Below, piece after piece: positions 36,881 through 48,249 of a stretch of 64,000 bases of DNA (within the stretch, counting starts at the first letter, position 1; each line of letters starts with the position of its first letter). A program made the position numbers and the translations under genes. The stretch spans positions 15,166,385 through 15,230,384 of the forward strand of contig CM043870.1 in the NCBI GenBank assembly GCA_023846275.1. The letters are read 5' to 3'. The notes below the pieces were generated by a model. That model saw nothing but the letters and a program-made list of their open reading frames with translations. It made no database searches and was not told where the DNA came from. Source of the DNA: Vanilla planifolia (Eukaryota; Streptophyta; Magnoliopsida; Asparagales; Orchidaceae).

Positions 36881-37658
36881 CAAAGTGCAAGACAATGAGG
36901 AGGCACATATGACATGTTTGATGACAAAGGATGATGAGTCAAGTAAATCTAATGAAGAAAAAGATAGTGAGGTAAGGTTTTGTTCTTATGAAATTCTTGA
37001 GAATAATGACCTAGAAGTTATTAGTGCTTTAAATTCTTTACTATAAACACATAAAAATTGAAAAAGCTTTTATAATAAATGAACTATTAGATTTTGACAT
37101 TAAATAAAATGAGAAAATGAGATTAGTGGTAGTTCAAATTTGTGAGAAAAAAGCTTCCATGATTATTGCGAATGCCTCATTGAAAAAGAAATCACTAATT
37201 TAGAAAAAATGATTTATTCTCTAGAACATGCAAAACTTTCTAATGCTTGACATGTCTATTTTCTTAGGCATAAATATATGTCTTCTTTTTAGCATGTGTA
37301 TAATGATTGAAATGTTAAATTTTTTTATTGTTGTAGAAAAGGCCACACTATGAAGGATTATCAAATTAAGGAAAAACATTTTAGTTCAAAATATTATTTC
37401 AAATTGGTGATTAGGAATGACAATATGAATATCCTTGTAATGAATGTTAGTGGTCAACCCAAGCTTACTTGGGTTCCTAAGGTTATATAATAGATAATTT
37501 ATGTATTCATAGGTTAGAAGTAACATACTTAGTAATTTCTTCTAGAAGTAAGCATACAAGTTATATAAATTTAAAAAACATTTTCTAATTTCTAAGTTAA
37601 AATTTATAATTTATATAGCAAATACATAGAAAGAAAATCATGACCTATCTCTTTGGTA

Positions 37659-37694
37659 TTAGATAGCAGATGCTCAAGGCTTATGTTTAGAGAC
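37659..37694 (+). pseudogene. Copia protease active-site remnant
   Basis: LDSRCSRLMFRD is the family block WxLDSGCSxHMTxD. The catalytic Asp-Ser is present but Gly has become Arg, and His-Met-Thr has become Leu-Met-Phe. A one-base deletion just upstream (TGGTAT before TTAGAT) shifts the Trp out of frame. The protease cuts the polyprotein; here it is inactive. The rest of the domain is poorly readable. Confidence 0.82.
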
Positions 37695-37959
37695 TAATAA
37701 AAATTTATATGAGTAGGATGTGGTCTAAATAGATTGGAAACACTAGAAGAAAACACTATGAAGGTTATAATTAAAATTATTGATATAGGCTTTCCTAAGT
37801 TTACAATTTCAAATACATTTTGATGGATTAGAATTTAATATAATTGACATCAACCAATTATATGATAACATATATTCTGTTACTTTTGATACTCAATGTT
37901 GCAAAATATCAAAATATGTTCAAATTTTATTAGTTGGTAAAGGAAATGGTGAATCTTAT

Positions 37960-38840
37960 TAAGTTTGAACAATTAGAAACATGTAGATTAGAATGTCTAG
38001 TTTCACATTCAAGGGAGAAGACTTTGTTGCATAGAAGACAAGATCATGTAGGTTATTCCATAAAAAAATTGAACATGATAAATGTAGTTAGATGACTTCC
38101 CAAGCAAAATTAGACTAGTTAGAAAATAAGTGAATTGTGCCAAAAGGCAAAGCAAGTTAAATCTTCATTTAAAACTACAAATTACCTAGCAACTAGTAGA
38201 CTAGTAGAGATAACTTATTTAGATTTTTGTTTAGACCCATACAACTCTTGAGTTTTGGTGGAAAGAAAAATGAATTTAAGATTTTTGATGATTTCTTTAG
38301 ATATATTTGGGTTGTATTTCTTAGGAGTTCTAGTGAGATATTTAAAAATTTTGTTAATTTGATAAGAATGATAAAAAGATAAACCAATCTCAAATTAATT
38401 TGTATTCAACATTATAATAATAAAGAGTTTAAAAATAAGGATTTTTATGATTATTATAAAGGCAAAGGTGTAAGGCATCACTTTATGTGTACTTATACAC
38501 ATAAAAATAATAGGATTGTATAAAAAACAAAAGAACATTAGCAGAGATGGGTAGATCTATTGTAGTTAAATGCAACTCATCAAAGTACTTTTTGGTTGAG
38601 ATAATTAACATATCTTGTTATATAATAAATTTAATTATTTTAAGAGAAGAACTTAAGAAAACACCTTATGATTCATTTAAAAAAAGTAACAAGATGTTAG
38701 CTATATTCATGCTTTTGGGTGTAAACAGATAATTCTTACAAGTGAAAAAGCTAACTTGAACAATTTTGATGAAAAAGCAAGCATATCAAGTTTCAAAAGA
38801 TCTCCACTTTTAGAAACGCTTATATAGTTTACAAAACATA
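37960..38840 (+). pseudogene. Copia pre-integrase and integrase, broken
   Basis: LLHRRQDHVGYS at about 38021-38056 is the GAG_pre-integrase LWHxRLGHxxxx block with Trp-His reduced to Leu-His. ELCQKAKQVKSSF (38131-38169) is the zinc-binding CxxCxxGKQxxxxF block. A THLDLFGP-type stretch near 38215 and KFKIFDDFFRYIWVVF-like text at 38260-38320 (family: VVDDxSRxTWVxFL) mark the catalytic core, with the second Asp region visible. HHFMCTYTHKNNRIV (about 38478-38520) corresponds to HxxSxPxTPQQNGVVERKN with the catalytic Glu lost to a stop. LYSCFWV (38700-38722) marks the FGC block near the end. Confidence 0.86.
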
Positions 38841-39149
38841 CTTAAAAGATACAATAAACTATGTATGTAGTGTTTGATGAGCTTATTGAAGAGGTAAATA
38901 CTAAAATATTTGACAGATAAGTAGAGTCCTTGAAGAACTTAGACTTGAATAAAAAATGATAAATGAAAAATGAAATAGAAGATAGCACTATCATTAATTA
39001 CATAAAGATTGAAAGTATTAAGTTTCACATCTGAAGGGATTAATTATAGGAGATGTTAACCAATGAGTTTGGAATGGAGTCTCTATTAAATTTTTTAGTC
39101 ATAGTGCTTTTGTATCTTTCACAATGCAAATACCTATAATAAAAGCCCT

Positions 39150-39925
39150 TAAGGATGACTATTGGATATAAGATATTAATGAAGAGTTAGATCAATTTGA
39201 GAGAAACTAAGTGTTTATAGTAGTTCATAGGCCTAGTGATCAATAAGTGATTGAAAACAAATGGGTATTCAAAAATAACATAGGTGAAATTGGAGTGATC
39301 AGTAGAACGAATACTAGACTTATTGCTAATAATGATACCTACATAAAAAGTGTAGATTTTGAAGAGAAATTTGTGTCAACAACAAGATTAAAAATTAGTA
39401 GACTTCTTTTATCATATTCATGTCATAAGAATTTTACATGATTTCAAATGGATGTAAAACATGCATTTTTAAATTTCATAATAGAAGAAAATGTGTATGT
39501 AAAACAACCCCAAGTTTTGAGACCTATGCACAAGGTGATTATGTATATAAGTATAACAAGGTATTTTTTGGCGTTAAGTAAGCTTCTCTTGCATCGTATC
39601 ATCAATTGAGTAATTATCTAGGTTATAATGGTTTTAAGAAAGAAAAACTATAGACAATATTATTCTTAAAATCTCTACATACTCTTTTATTAATTGTACA
39701 AGTTTATATTAATGGCATTATTTTTGGAGGCATAAATTAAAATATGTCTCAATAATTTGGTGACTTGATGGCAAGGGAGTTTGAGATGAGTATGATGGGT
39801 GAGACGAATTTCTTTTTAGGATTACAAATCAAACAACTAAAAGATAACAAATTTATTTTACAAACTAATTATTTAAAAGAAGAATTCAACAAATTTGGTT
39901 ATCAACGTAGGAAACATAGGAAGAA
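39150..39925 (+). pseudogene. Copia reverse transcriptase, active site lost
   Basis: INEELDQFERN (about 39175-39210) and the open frame 39247-39441, starting VIENKWVFKNNIGE, form the N-terminal half; TRLIANNDTYIKSVDFEEKFV is the ARLVAxGYxQxxGxDFxExFAP block. FQMDVKHAFLN (39442-39474) has the first catalytic Asp. VYINGIIFGG (39702-39731) stands where YVDDIIFG should be: both active-site Asp are gone (Asn-Gly). EFEMSMMGETNFFLGLQIKQ (39780-39839) is nearly perfect. Stops and shifts occur between 39540 and 39700. Order after integrase confirms copia. Confidence 0.92.
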
Positions 39926-39929
39926 TCTA

Positions 39930-40335
39930 TTGAATTAATAAATCTATTCAGATTTAGATGATGTAACAAAACCCATTGACTAAAGACTTTTTAGTGGTCT
40001 TATTGGATCCCTATCATATCTCATAGTTAGTTGGCTAAACATCTTATTTATTGTTTATTTATGTGTTAGACTCTAATCAATTCTTAAGGAAAATTGTATA
40101 CAAGCGGTTAATTCAACCTTCAAATATTTAGAAGGTATAATGAATTTAAGATTATTTTATCTCGAAAATGCTCGTTCAAGTGGTCTTATAGGTCAGACAA
40201 ATTGAGACATTGTAGGCTTTATGGTGGATAAGAAAAGTTTCTCAAGTGGATCTTAATTCTTTAGAAATTATCTAATTTCATGTCCAAGCAAGAAGTAATT
40301 TGCATAGCTTTATTGACTATAGGGGCCAACTTTTT
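39930..40335 (+). pseudogene. Copia RNase H, broken
   Basis: Traces: GLIGSLSYLIVSWLNILFIVYLC (about 39990-40060, family YRxxIGSLLYLTxxRPDIxFxVxxC), FKYLEGIMNLRLFY (about 40120-40165), then GLIGQTN (40182-40203), where the first catalytic Asp block GYSDADWAG stood, now with stop and changed residues, and NYLISCPSKK (about 40265-40295, family NxISWxSKKQ). After CPSKK the remaining VALSTAEAEY block is almost unreadable. Coding traces end at about 40330, and the tandem array starts within a few bases. Confidence 0.87.
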
Positions 40336-42136
40336 AGAAAGCAACTTTAATGTACAATTTATCTCAATTGTCCAAAGATTTTTCTTTGATTTATTCACAT
40401 TACTATGAACTCTAATTCTCCTTTTATGTGAGATTTGTCTCTCTTTTATGTGGTTATATTATATTACTTCAATTTATCTCATTTAAAATTTAATATATAT
40501 TTACTTAATATTAAATTAATAATTTATTCTTATTCATGTCTATTTAATTAAGCAATTTATAGTAATTCTGTATGGGGTCTGATAGAGGTGAAATAAATAT
40601 CATTAGACTCGTTATGATGAGCTTTATCTAATTACATATTTTATTTAAAATTTTTAAATATTATATTCTTATAGATTTTTGCATATTTTATGATAAATTT
40701 CAATTCGTACATATTTTGTTGATCAATGATGCTCCATTTGATATCCTTAGTATCTTGGAAAATAACTTTTCTCTTCAAGTTATCTAAAGTTTTTCAAATT
40801 ATTCACTTTGATTGGGTTATATTACCATTTAAATCTAAATCCCCTCTCATGTGAGATTTAAGTCACATTAATTTGGTTATATTACACTCCCTCAATTTAT
40901 ATTATTTAAACTTTAATATATATCTCTTCAATGTTATAATAATAAATTATTATTATTTATGCCAATTTATTTTAGTCATTCATAGTAATTCCAAACGAGG
41001 CCTGATCAAAAAAAATCAAGTATCATTTCAATCACCTTAACGAGATCTATCCAATTGAATATTGAAATTTATAATTTAAATATTATATTTTTTATGGTTT
41101 TATCACTTTTTACTAGTTAGTTCAAAATGTACTTGATTTGATAATTAAAGATGTTGCACTCAATCTCATTAATATCTTAGAAAACAACTTTCTCTTATAA
41201 TTTATCTCATTTTTTTAAATTTGTTTTTATTTGCCTATATTATGTAGCTCAAAAGCTCCTCTCACATGATATTTACAACTCTTTGATTTTGTTATATTAT
41301 ATTACTTTAGTTTACCTTATTTCAGATTTAATATTTATTTTTTATCATTAAAATAATAATTTTTTATTATTTATGATAATTTATTTTGTTAATTATAGAA
41401 ATTTCAATTAAGAATCACTTGAGACAAAATAAACATAGTTAGACTTGTCTTGACAAGTCGTTTCTAATTAGATATTCATTTTTCTAAAATTTGTTAACTT
41501 TTAAGGCTCTTGCATATTTTATGTAATATTTTGATAAGTACCCAATTTGATGATCGAGAATATTATGCCTGATCATCTTAGTATTTTAGAATGCATCATT
41601 CTTATATAATTTATCATTTTTCAAATATTTATAATTCATTTGATTCTTTTATTTTGAAGCTTTAAATTTCATTTCAAGTGACCTTTACATCGCTTTGATT
41701 TGTTTGTATTCATTACTCTAGTTTAGTTTCATTTTAATGTTAATATATATTATTTTATATTAAAATAATGATTTATTCTTATTTGTGTTAAATTATATTA
41801 GCAATTAGTAGTACAATTCCAATCAATATCAAATAGAGCAAAACAAAAATCATTAGTCATTTTAAGAAGCTCTCTATCTTATTCAATATTCATACTTATA
41901 TTTTTAGATATTTGTTTTAGAGTTTTAACATGCTTTATGAGACATTCATTTTTATAGCAAATATGATAGTCTAGGAGGTTGTCCTAGATCTCCTTAATAT
42001 CTTGGATTGTAGCTTTTGCATACAATTTATGTCAATTCTTTAAATTTTTTGCAAAGAATTAGTTATATTGATATGAAACTCTAATTATCTTCTTGTATAA
42101 TCTTTACATCATTTTGATTTGGTTTTGTTACATAGT
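40335..42136. repeat. Tandem array of about 417-bp units (about 4.3 copies) right after copia RNase H
   Basis: A recurring block (ATGTGAGATTT in its best copies) appears at about 40426, 40849, 41264, 41676 and 42094, giving spacings of 423, 415, 412 and 418. Around it each unit repeats in order: TTTGATTTGGTTATATTA-like text, a TTTAATATATAT stretch, ATAATAATTTATTATTATTT, a CAATTTAT block, a GAGNCCTGATC-like block, and TTAGTATCTTGGAAAA. Copies differ at many positions, so the array is old. No ORF. It starts where the copia coding sequence ends, so it was probably part of, or inserted in, the 3-prime untranslated/LTR region. Confidence 0.88.
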
Positions 42137-42592
42137 GAGACTTCGGGTTCATAAACCATTAACTCAAGTAAAGTTAGAAATTGAATTTGGAACTATGATA
42201 TGAGCATTTTGAGTCATTTAAATTAGGCAATGCATGCAATGCCTTGAATGTTCCATATTATGGTATTAATCATTTTGAATTCCTAACCCTGACTCAAGGT
42301 TGCTTTTGAATCTATCCTTTTAAGTGGATGAGTCTCTTGTTTGTTTTTGGGTTTCCTTTGTTGACCTCTTTTCCTTCTGACTTGAATGAACCATCAACAA
42401 GAATAATTCTCAAATAAATATCATCCTTAATTTCATCTAGTATACTTGGTAATTGATCAATTAAATTATCATGGATGATTTCCCTTTTTCCTTACGTGGG
42501 ATTTCAAAAAATGAACAATCAGGGTTATCTTTTATGTTTCTTAATGATCATTGGTGTAACTTTAGTGGTCCTTATATTTCTATTAGGCTCTT
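42137..42592. other. AT-rich flank left of the CpG-rich LTR
   Basis: No recognised gene. The open stretch 42475-42660 is hydrophobic and runs into the LTR end, so it is chance. The last five bases before the LTR are CTCTT. Confidence 0.5.
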
Positions 42593-42632
42593 TGTTACAC
42601 CCCATTTTTCCTAGGCTGATTTTTGGCATACA

Positions 42633-42652
42633 TTTTTTTTTTTTTTTTTTTT
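42633..42652. repeat. T20 homopolymer near the LTR end
   Basis: Twenty T on the plus strand (A20 on the minus strand), followed by ATATATAG, about 40 bases from the LTR terminus. On the element strand it follows a TATATA stretch. It is probably a slippage-prone tract. Confidence 0.9.
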
Positions 42653-43567
42653 ATATATAGACAGCTCAGATCGTCCCATACCAACCTGAGCAGCCTACGA
42701 AAACATAGGATATAACACATCATTACACACCTACTTTCCTTAACAATGTGGATCCCATCTCCCGGGTACACCGTCAAGTCAGGTTCATGACTCCTGAGTT
42801 AACAGATGGACTCGCGCAATGTTACTCCTACTAGACCAAATACTCCTTACCCACACCGGTAGGAGAACCGATCTAATAGAAGTCTGAACCCCCACGGTTA
42901 AGTTCCATAGTCATGTAATGACCTCACCATCAAACAGAAAGATATATAACATCCACAGATAAATGTAGCACTCCACTCACCATACTCCAAGACAATAAGA
43001 TAAGACAGTAAATGGAACTACATTACAAGAATAAGATACAAGTCCACAAGTGTAATATTGTTCATCCAGATACATAATTCCGAATTACCCTCAAATTATA
43101 TGTAACATATGAGAATAACAGTCTCACTGAAACATCCAACAGCAACAATCAACTAACCAGAATATCTCAGACAATCACCAATCAGAAATCCTTCACAAGC
43201 CTGCTGACCACGATCCCACCTAATCCAGTAGCGTCAAGTCTGCCGAGCCACTGAAAATATATAATACAGGAATGAGCTACGCCCAGTAGGAAAGTCAGCT
43301 AGTAAAACTCACATGCAAAAGAAGGATAATAGCAAAAATACAGGAATACAGCATAACAATGTACGGTGGATAGGCACTCTCAGTCCCAGACTCCGACCAA
43401 CCACAGCCACCCCAGTCACACCAGAGTAGCTCTCCTCTGGGCTACCAGGCAACGTGCCAGTGGGAACGCCCATCTCGAAACACGCATGGCGCCTAAGCAC
43501 CCGACACCGCAGTGTCTCTCGTCAATCAATCTCCTGGAGACTACAGACAGATCCAGTCACATAATCT

Positions 43568-43677
43568 CTAGCCAACGTGAGACACCCCTGCCACCCTAAG
43601 GCGCGCAGGCCTACACACTTGGCTAGCCACTGCGAGACACCCCTGCCACCCTCAGGCGCGCAGGCCTACACACATGG
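43568..43677. repeat. 55-bp tandem duplication in the CpG-rich LTR
   Basis: Bases 43568-43622 and 43623-43677 are adjacent copies sharing GAGACACCCCTGCCACCCT and GGCGCGCAGGCCTACACAC. They differ at only a few positions, so the duplication is much younger than the other repeats in the window. Confidence 0.93.
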
Positions 43678-45131
43678 ACCAGGAGAGATTGACTCAGCCA
43701 CCGTCCCAAGGAGTCCTCTACCAACAACTTCCATAGAAGCTCACGCCCCTACAGTCATTGCCAATCTCTAACTCCAAGATTCGGCAACATGTGTCCAGGT
43801 ACAACAAGGCGTATACCAGTCTACATGTATACTGTGGAAGCTAAGTCCGAACCGCACAGTTACCTACCACAACTACCCTAAAACATCATATAGGGTCTAT
43901 AGTAGTCCGGTCCAATATGCCAATCCATGAAATATGCCAATACTGAATAAACTGACTCAATCCATGCCGTTGCCATCAAAGCAACACAATTGTCAATTAC
44001 TGACTGTTCTGGTAGCATCCGTGTACCATACCTTTGTCTGACTGTTTCCAGCTGTACTGTCATCAGTGATAACATTTTTCCCCACTTCAGGAAATTTGTT
44101 CTTTACCCACTGATCTCTAGAATTTTCGAAATTTCTCATTTCCAAGTTTTCTGATTTTCCTTGAATTTTCTAAATGTAAATAATTCCTAAAACTCAATTA
44201 TCGAATTTTTCCTAAATTTGAAATATCAAATTTTGCATTTTATCCATTTTTTCCAAAATTCGGAATAATTCCCCGAATTTAAAATTTTGCTATTCACTAT
44301 ACCGCGCCGAATCCCCTGAATCGCATCTTGCCACCGGTTCGGGCTTTCATGCTGAACCAAACCCCGCCGGTCAGTTATTAATCCGAAATTCAGCCGACGC
44401 TTATATATAATATTAATGATTAATATTATTATTATTCTCTTAATAATTCAACAAATCCCTAATTAATCCTTAATTCGTCTCCTTCCTTCGCCCGTCGTCC
44501 GCGAAACCCTAGCCGCCGCAATAGCCGACCAATACGATCATTCCGTCGATTTCCGGCGACTGCGAACAAGGAGAACATGTTCGTACTATCCTAATGTTCC
44601 AATAATGTCGCTAATTTCCTAAGGTTTAAATCAAGTTTTCCGCCGAGCAGTTTCGTCTAATCCTCATGTTGACAATTCACGAAATTATAGTTCTAGCATT
44701 ATACAATCATATTAACATGAATAAAGTGGCATATTTAAATCCTCATGCTTGGTAATTTTCCAATTTCGGCGAAACAAATTAACGTCCCGAAAACCCTAAC
44801 ATGCAATTTTCGATAATTTGTACAATTAGCTTCAAAAATCACATTCGCATGCTTAGATAGAGATTTGCAAACTAATACATGCTTCAATTTGCTAATTATC
44901 TAATTTAAATATCTGAAATTCCTACCTCGAAGACGCCGGCGACGGTGAAGCTCGTCCGCAGCTCGCCGCAGCTCCTCGCCGAACGAATTTGGTCTCAATC
45001 GACTCTCCTCGGTCTCGTGAATCTCCGGGCACAAAAAGCCCCTTGCCAGGCCGCCGGAATCACGCGCCGTACGCCGGGAATTTCCTCACTATCGCCGTCG
45101 AACGAAAACCCTATTCGCTGCTTCGCGAGGG

Positions 45132-45139
45132 TTTTTATA
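45132..45139 (-). promoter_or_regulatory. LTR promoter TATA box
   Basis: The minus strand reads TATAAAAA in a GC-rich context (GGGGTATAAAAACCC). It lies about 510 bases from the TG start of the LTR, a plausible U3 length. Upstream on the same strand are a palindromic CACGTG (45187-45192) and the 40-bp repeats. Downstream comes a GC-rich leader containing AAACCCTAGCC-like text (44500-44515). That would leave an unusually long R plus U5 of about 2.5 kb. Confidence 0.6.
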
Positions 45140-45162
45140 CCCCGGGCCGACACGGTGAACCC

Positions 45163-45280
45163 GTTACGCGTTCGACACGTTTTCGACACGTGAGCACCCG
45201 ATACGCGCTGTCGACACGCTATCCACACGGTAAGCACACAATACGCGCTGTCGACACGCTATCGACACGGTAAGCACCCG
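45163..45280. repeat. About 40-bp tandem repeats (3 copies) upstream of the LTR TATA box
   Basis: ATACGCGCTGTCGACACGCT starts at 45201 and again at 45241: two 40-bp units, almost identical. A weaker 38-base unit precedes them at 45163-45200. Each contains one or more TCGACACG or CGACACG words, and the first unit contains CACGTG. Placed 25-150 bases upstream of the TATA box on the minus strand, they could act as an LTR enhancer; that is inference. Confidence 0.88.
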
Positions 45281-45649
45281 ATCAGCCGGTTCGATCTCAC
45301 CCGCCGATCTCGACCGTCCGATCCGCTTATTAGAACGCACACGCAAACTCACCCGGCGAACCGCCTCCGCCTCCGCTGAACCGTTCCGGTCCGGTTCACG
45401 CGCGATAAAAAAAACGATTTCCGGTTTAATTTAATTAGATTTTCGAATTTCTAAAAATCTAATAAATCCAATTAAATAGGGAAAATTAATTAAAAATTCC
45501 TCGGTGCTCCGAAAAATTCCCAAAAGATTTCAGAAATTCCAATAGCCTACAATTGAGTTCCTGGCTCATCCTACTGTCGATTCGAAATCATCCAAGCCAC
45601 AATTAATTTATTAAAGATCAAATACATAAAATTTTTACCGGGTATAACA

Positions 45650-48239
45650 AATCCACTCATTAAACATGCATCGAATAAGCAAGGAAAGAGCCAGAGGTAG
45701 AATCTGGGTAACAAAGAAAAGAAATAGTGAAATAAGGAGAAGATAAAAGAAAAAAAAAAGAGTTGAAAAGACAAGTTGACTCTTTGAGGAATTAGAAAAA
45801 AATAATGTAAAAAGAGATTATGTGTGATTGCTATTGGGATAAATATGAGGAAGAGCTATTATAATAAAATAAAGAAATAGTGTTATAGTTGTTAATAAAA
45901 AAAGAGAAAACAAAGTAAAGAGAGAAATAATAGGGTAATTTGATTATACTCCATGTTTTTAGTCATGCATTTAATTTATTTCCAAGATAAAAATCTTAGT
46001 TTAGTGAGTTATAGAAGCTTTGAGTTATAATTGAGAGGAAAAAAGAGATTTTAAATGTTCTTATGTTCATTTAATAAATAAATGTACTGTATGCCAACTA
46101 TAACATATAGTAAGTGAGGATAAAGGCAATGTATGGAAGAATGTGTCTAAATGGCCTGCTGAAGTGAGAAAATACTGTCTGGAATTAGCTGTGCTATATG
46201 TTAGCTTCAGAATGTGACAAATGACCTAGAGATTAGTGGGCGAAGGAGACTACAAATAATTTATTAGAATGTCATAAATCATGTTATATTAGATGTATCA
46301 TACATTAAAATCAACATAAAAAATGTAAAGTTGAGAGATAAAGAACAATAAAGGAACATATCATACTTTTGGTGATTGTAAGTTATATTATATTGGATCT
46401 ACCATACAGTCACCATAAGTATGAAACATTGATATTACTATTAGTAAAAAAATCTAAAATATTATTTTTTAGCCAAATAATAATACAAGTGTGTAGAATG
46501 TATTAAAATATATTATTTAGTAATTTTTTAGTATATAATGGCATTTGTAAAAAAATCAAAAGGAAAGACAAAATTGAAAAAAAAAATGTATTTTCACATC
46601 AAAATTAAGTAGACAAATTTGATAACTTTGATATAATGCAATAGTAAATTATTATTTTTTGCATAATTGAGGTAATATGACATGTAATTTATTGCTTACT
46701 TTATTCTATCATTCGATATGGTTATCATAGGGGTATACTATTTCATTAACATGATTTAATAAACCTAGAATAAAAAGATGTCCTAAAAATGAAATAAATA
46801 GTAAAAATATTTTGTATTACGGTATTACTTTTGGCTATTATGGCATAGAACATGGAACAAGTAAATAAATATAGGGAAAATTACATAATAAATTGAATTT
46901 GGTTTCCTTAAGATATTTTCTTATAGCTCATGTGATATTATTGGATGTTTTGATACTAATACTTTGTTTAGTGAATAGATTATTTATACCATACTTGAAT
47001 ATGATATGATGTCATATATAATATGACCTTATTGGATATTTATTTTAATCTACACTAATACTTTTTATAGGATATTAGGCATTTGCACAAATTATATAAT
47101 ATAATATTTGGCACTAATACTTTGTACAAAGTGATAAGTTGTGATTACCAAAGCCATATCTTTATATAATTTGGATATATGCTATGTTTATGCCTATAGG
47201 CAAAGATTTAAGGATATGATATGTGATATGTCTAAGAGCAAAAATAATAGTCATAAGAAAAATAGAGTCCAAAAAAATATGGTATAAAAATTATTATTTA
47301 ATAAATATATATAAGTAATTGGCATACTTAATTAAAAATTATTATAAATTATTTTTATACTATTATTATTTAAAAAATAGAGATATTGTTGCACATTATT
47401 TGTCATATATTGGTTTTTCTAGCATATTATGTCATTATTTTATTAATTTATTTATTGAGCCCCCTTGAGTTTCATTTATTGTTTATATCATAGGATATGC
47501 TTTCATATAACACCACTGGGCAGATAATGAGGAGATGGATGGTGCTCACACTCAATATGAGATATAGATTACATGGCATTTATTTGAGTACTATTTTCTA
47601 TCACTACATTATATATGTTTTACGAATTTAGATGCATTAATTTATGGTTTGTTATAATATTGACATGCATTTAGTATCATGTTAAATTGTCATTAAATAT
47701 TATAGTTTAAAAGCATGATAAAATATTTGAGAATTATTGTTTTGTAGGAATTGGTGCTTTAGGAGTTGTCTTATTATCATCCTTACCAAGGAAATGTCTA
47801 AAAGTTTAGTTAATTATCTTACACTAAAATAATATTAGGCTTAAATAAGGCCCAATAGAAATGGATCATAGGACCTATGCTCTATTTAGCTGAAGCCTCT
47901 CCTTAGGGCATTTGTCCCTAATTATTTTATGATAAATCTTAGGACAAGGCATAATTGAAAACATTTTCTCCATTTTTTCATTTCATTGAAAAGTTTTGAT
48001 TGGAAAAAGTTTAGACTAAGCCAATAATTAGTAGAATCCTATCCTTAAAAACTTTCTCATTAGAAACCTTTTTAAGAGGATTTATAAGCTAATATTCCAA
48101 TTAACTAGAGCCTCACTTTGGGGCTTTTATCATCAAAAAGAAATTGAGATAAATCTTAAGACCATGGTATTAATTAGTTAGAGCCTTCCATGGGGCCTTT
48201 GTCATTAAAACATTTGATGATAGTTAGGGTAATTCTTTC
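45650..48239. other. 2.6 kb of very AT-rich sequence without recognised genes
   Basis: No coding trace, terminal repeat or RNA gene seen. Bases 45700-45790 are purine-rich on the plus strand. Bases 46130-46260 are less AT-rich than average. Three similar blocks, GAAGCCTCTCCTTAGGGC (47894), GAGCCTCACTTTGGGGC (48108) and GAGCCTTCCATGGGGCC (48181), lie near the end of the minus-strand LINE and may be its 3-prime UTR. Confidence 0.45.
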
Positions 48240-48249
48240 ATTAGCTTGC

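Larger units (their letters stand above)
34133..40335 (+). mobile_element. Decayed Ty1/copia retrotransposon
   Basis: Plus-strand element with 5-prime LTR (34133-35772), primer site (35775-35790), gag, protease, integrase, RT and RNase H in the Ty1/copia order, integrase before RT. Its wording (THKVxKLEVTYEGISKVKxxKI in gag, EFEMSMMGETNFFLGLQIKQ after RT) resembles the SIRE/Tork type; I do not insist on the clade. It is dead: many stops and shifts, and a lost RT active site. A 3-prime LTR was not recognised. Instead a 417-bp tandem array begins right after RNase H. Confidence 0.9.
42593..45649 (-). mobile_element. CpG-rich solo LTR (3057 bp) of a Ty3/gypsy-type element
   Basis: Plus-strand ends are TGTTACACCCC at 42593 and GGGTATAACA at 45649: a TG...CA element with imperfect inverted ends, reading TGTTATACCC...GGGGTGTAACA on the minus strand. 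It is far richer in GC and CpG than anything else in the window. It has no direct terminal repeats, no protein trace, no primer site beyond its minus 3-prime end, and holds a minus-strand TATA box: the layout of a single LTR. A GGAATGAGCTACGCCCAGTA box at about 43270 resembles the GAGTGAGC box of the older LTRs here, suggesting a related lineage. Flanking five bases (CTCTT and AATCC) do not match, so a clean target duplication is missing. All short ORFs inside are judged chance. Confidence 0.75.

Noticed and set aside
40335..42136. CRISPR-like or gene-rich interpretation of the regular repeats
   Set aside because: Units are about 417 bp, diverged along their whole length and without short identical repeats or spacers; the context is plant retroelements.
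43309..43771. Open frames in the CpG-rich LTR (43309-43500 minus, 43366-43599 and 43577-43771 plus)
   Set aside because: They span the 55-bp duplication and give Pro/His/Ser-rich text without domain. Part of the LTR, not genes.
44945..45352. Overlapping open frames of 62-94 codons in both strands of the GC-rich LTR
   Set aside because: They overlap in several frames, are Arg-rich because of CpG content, show no domain, and coincide with tandem repeats and the promoter region. Stops are rare in GC-rich DNA, so they are chance.
42588..45654. Target-site duplication of the solo LTR
   Set aside because: The five bases on each side are CTCTT and AATCC and do not match, so no duplication can be claimed.
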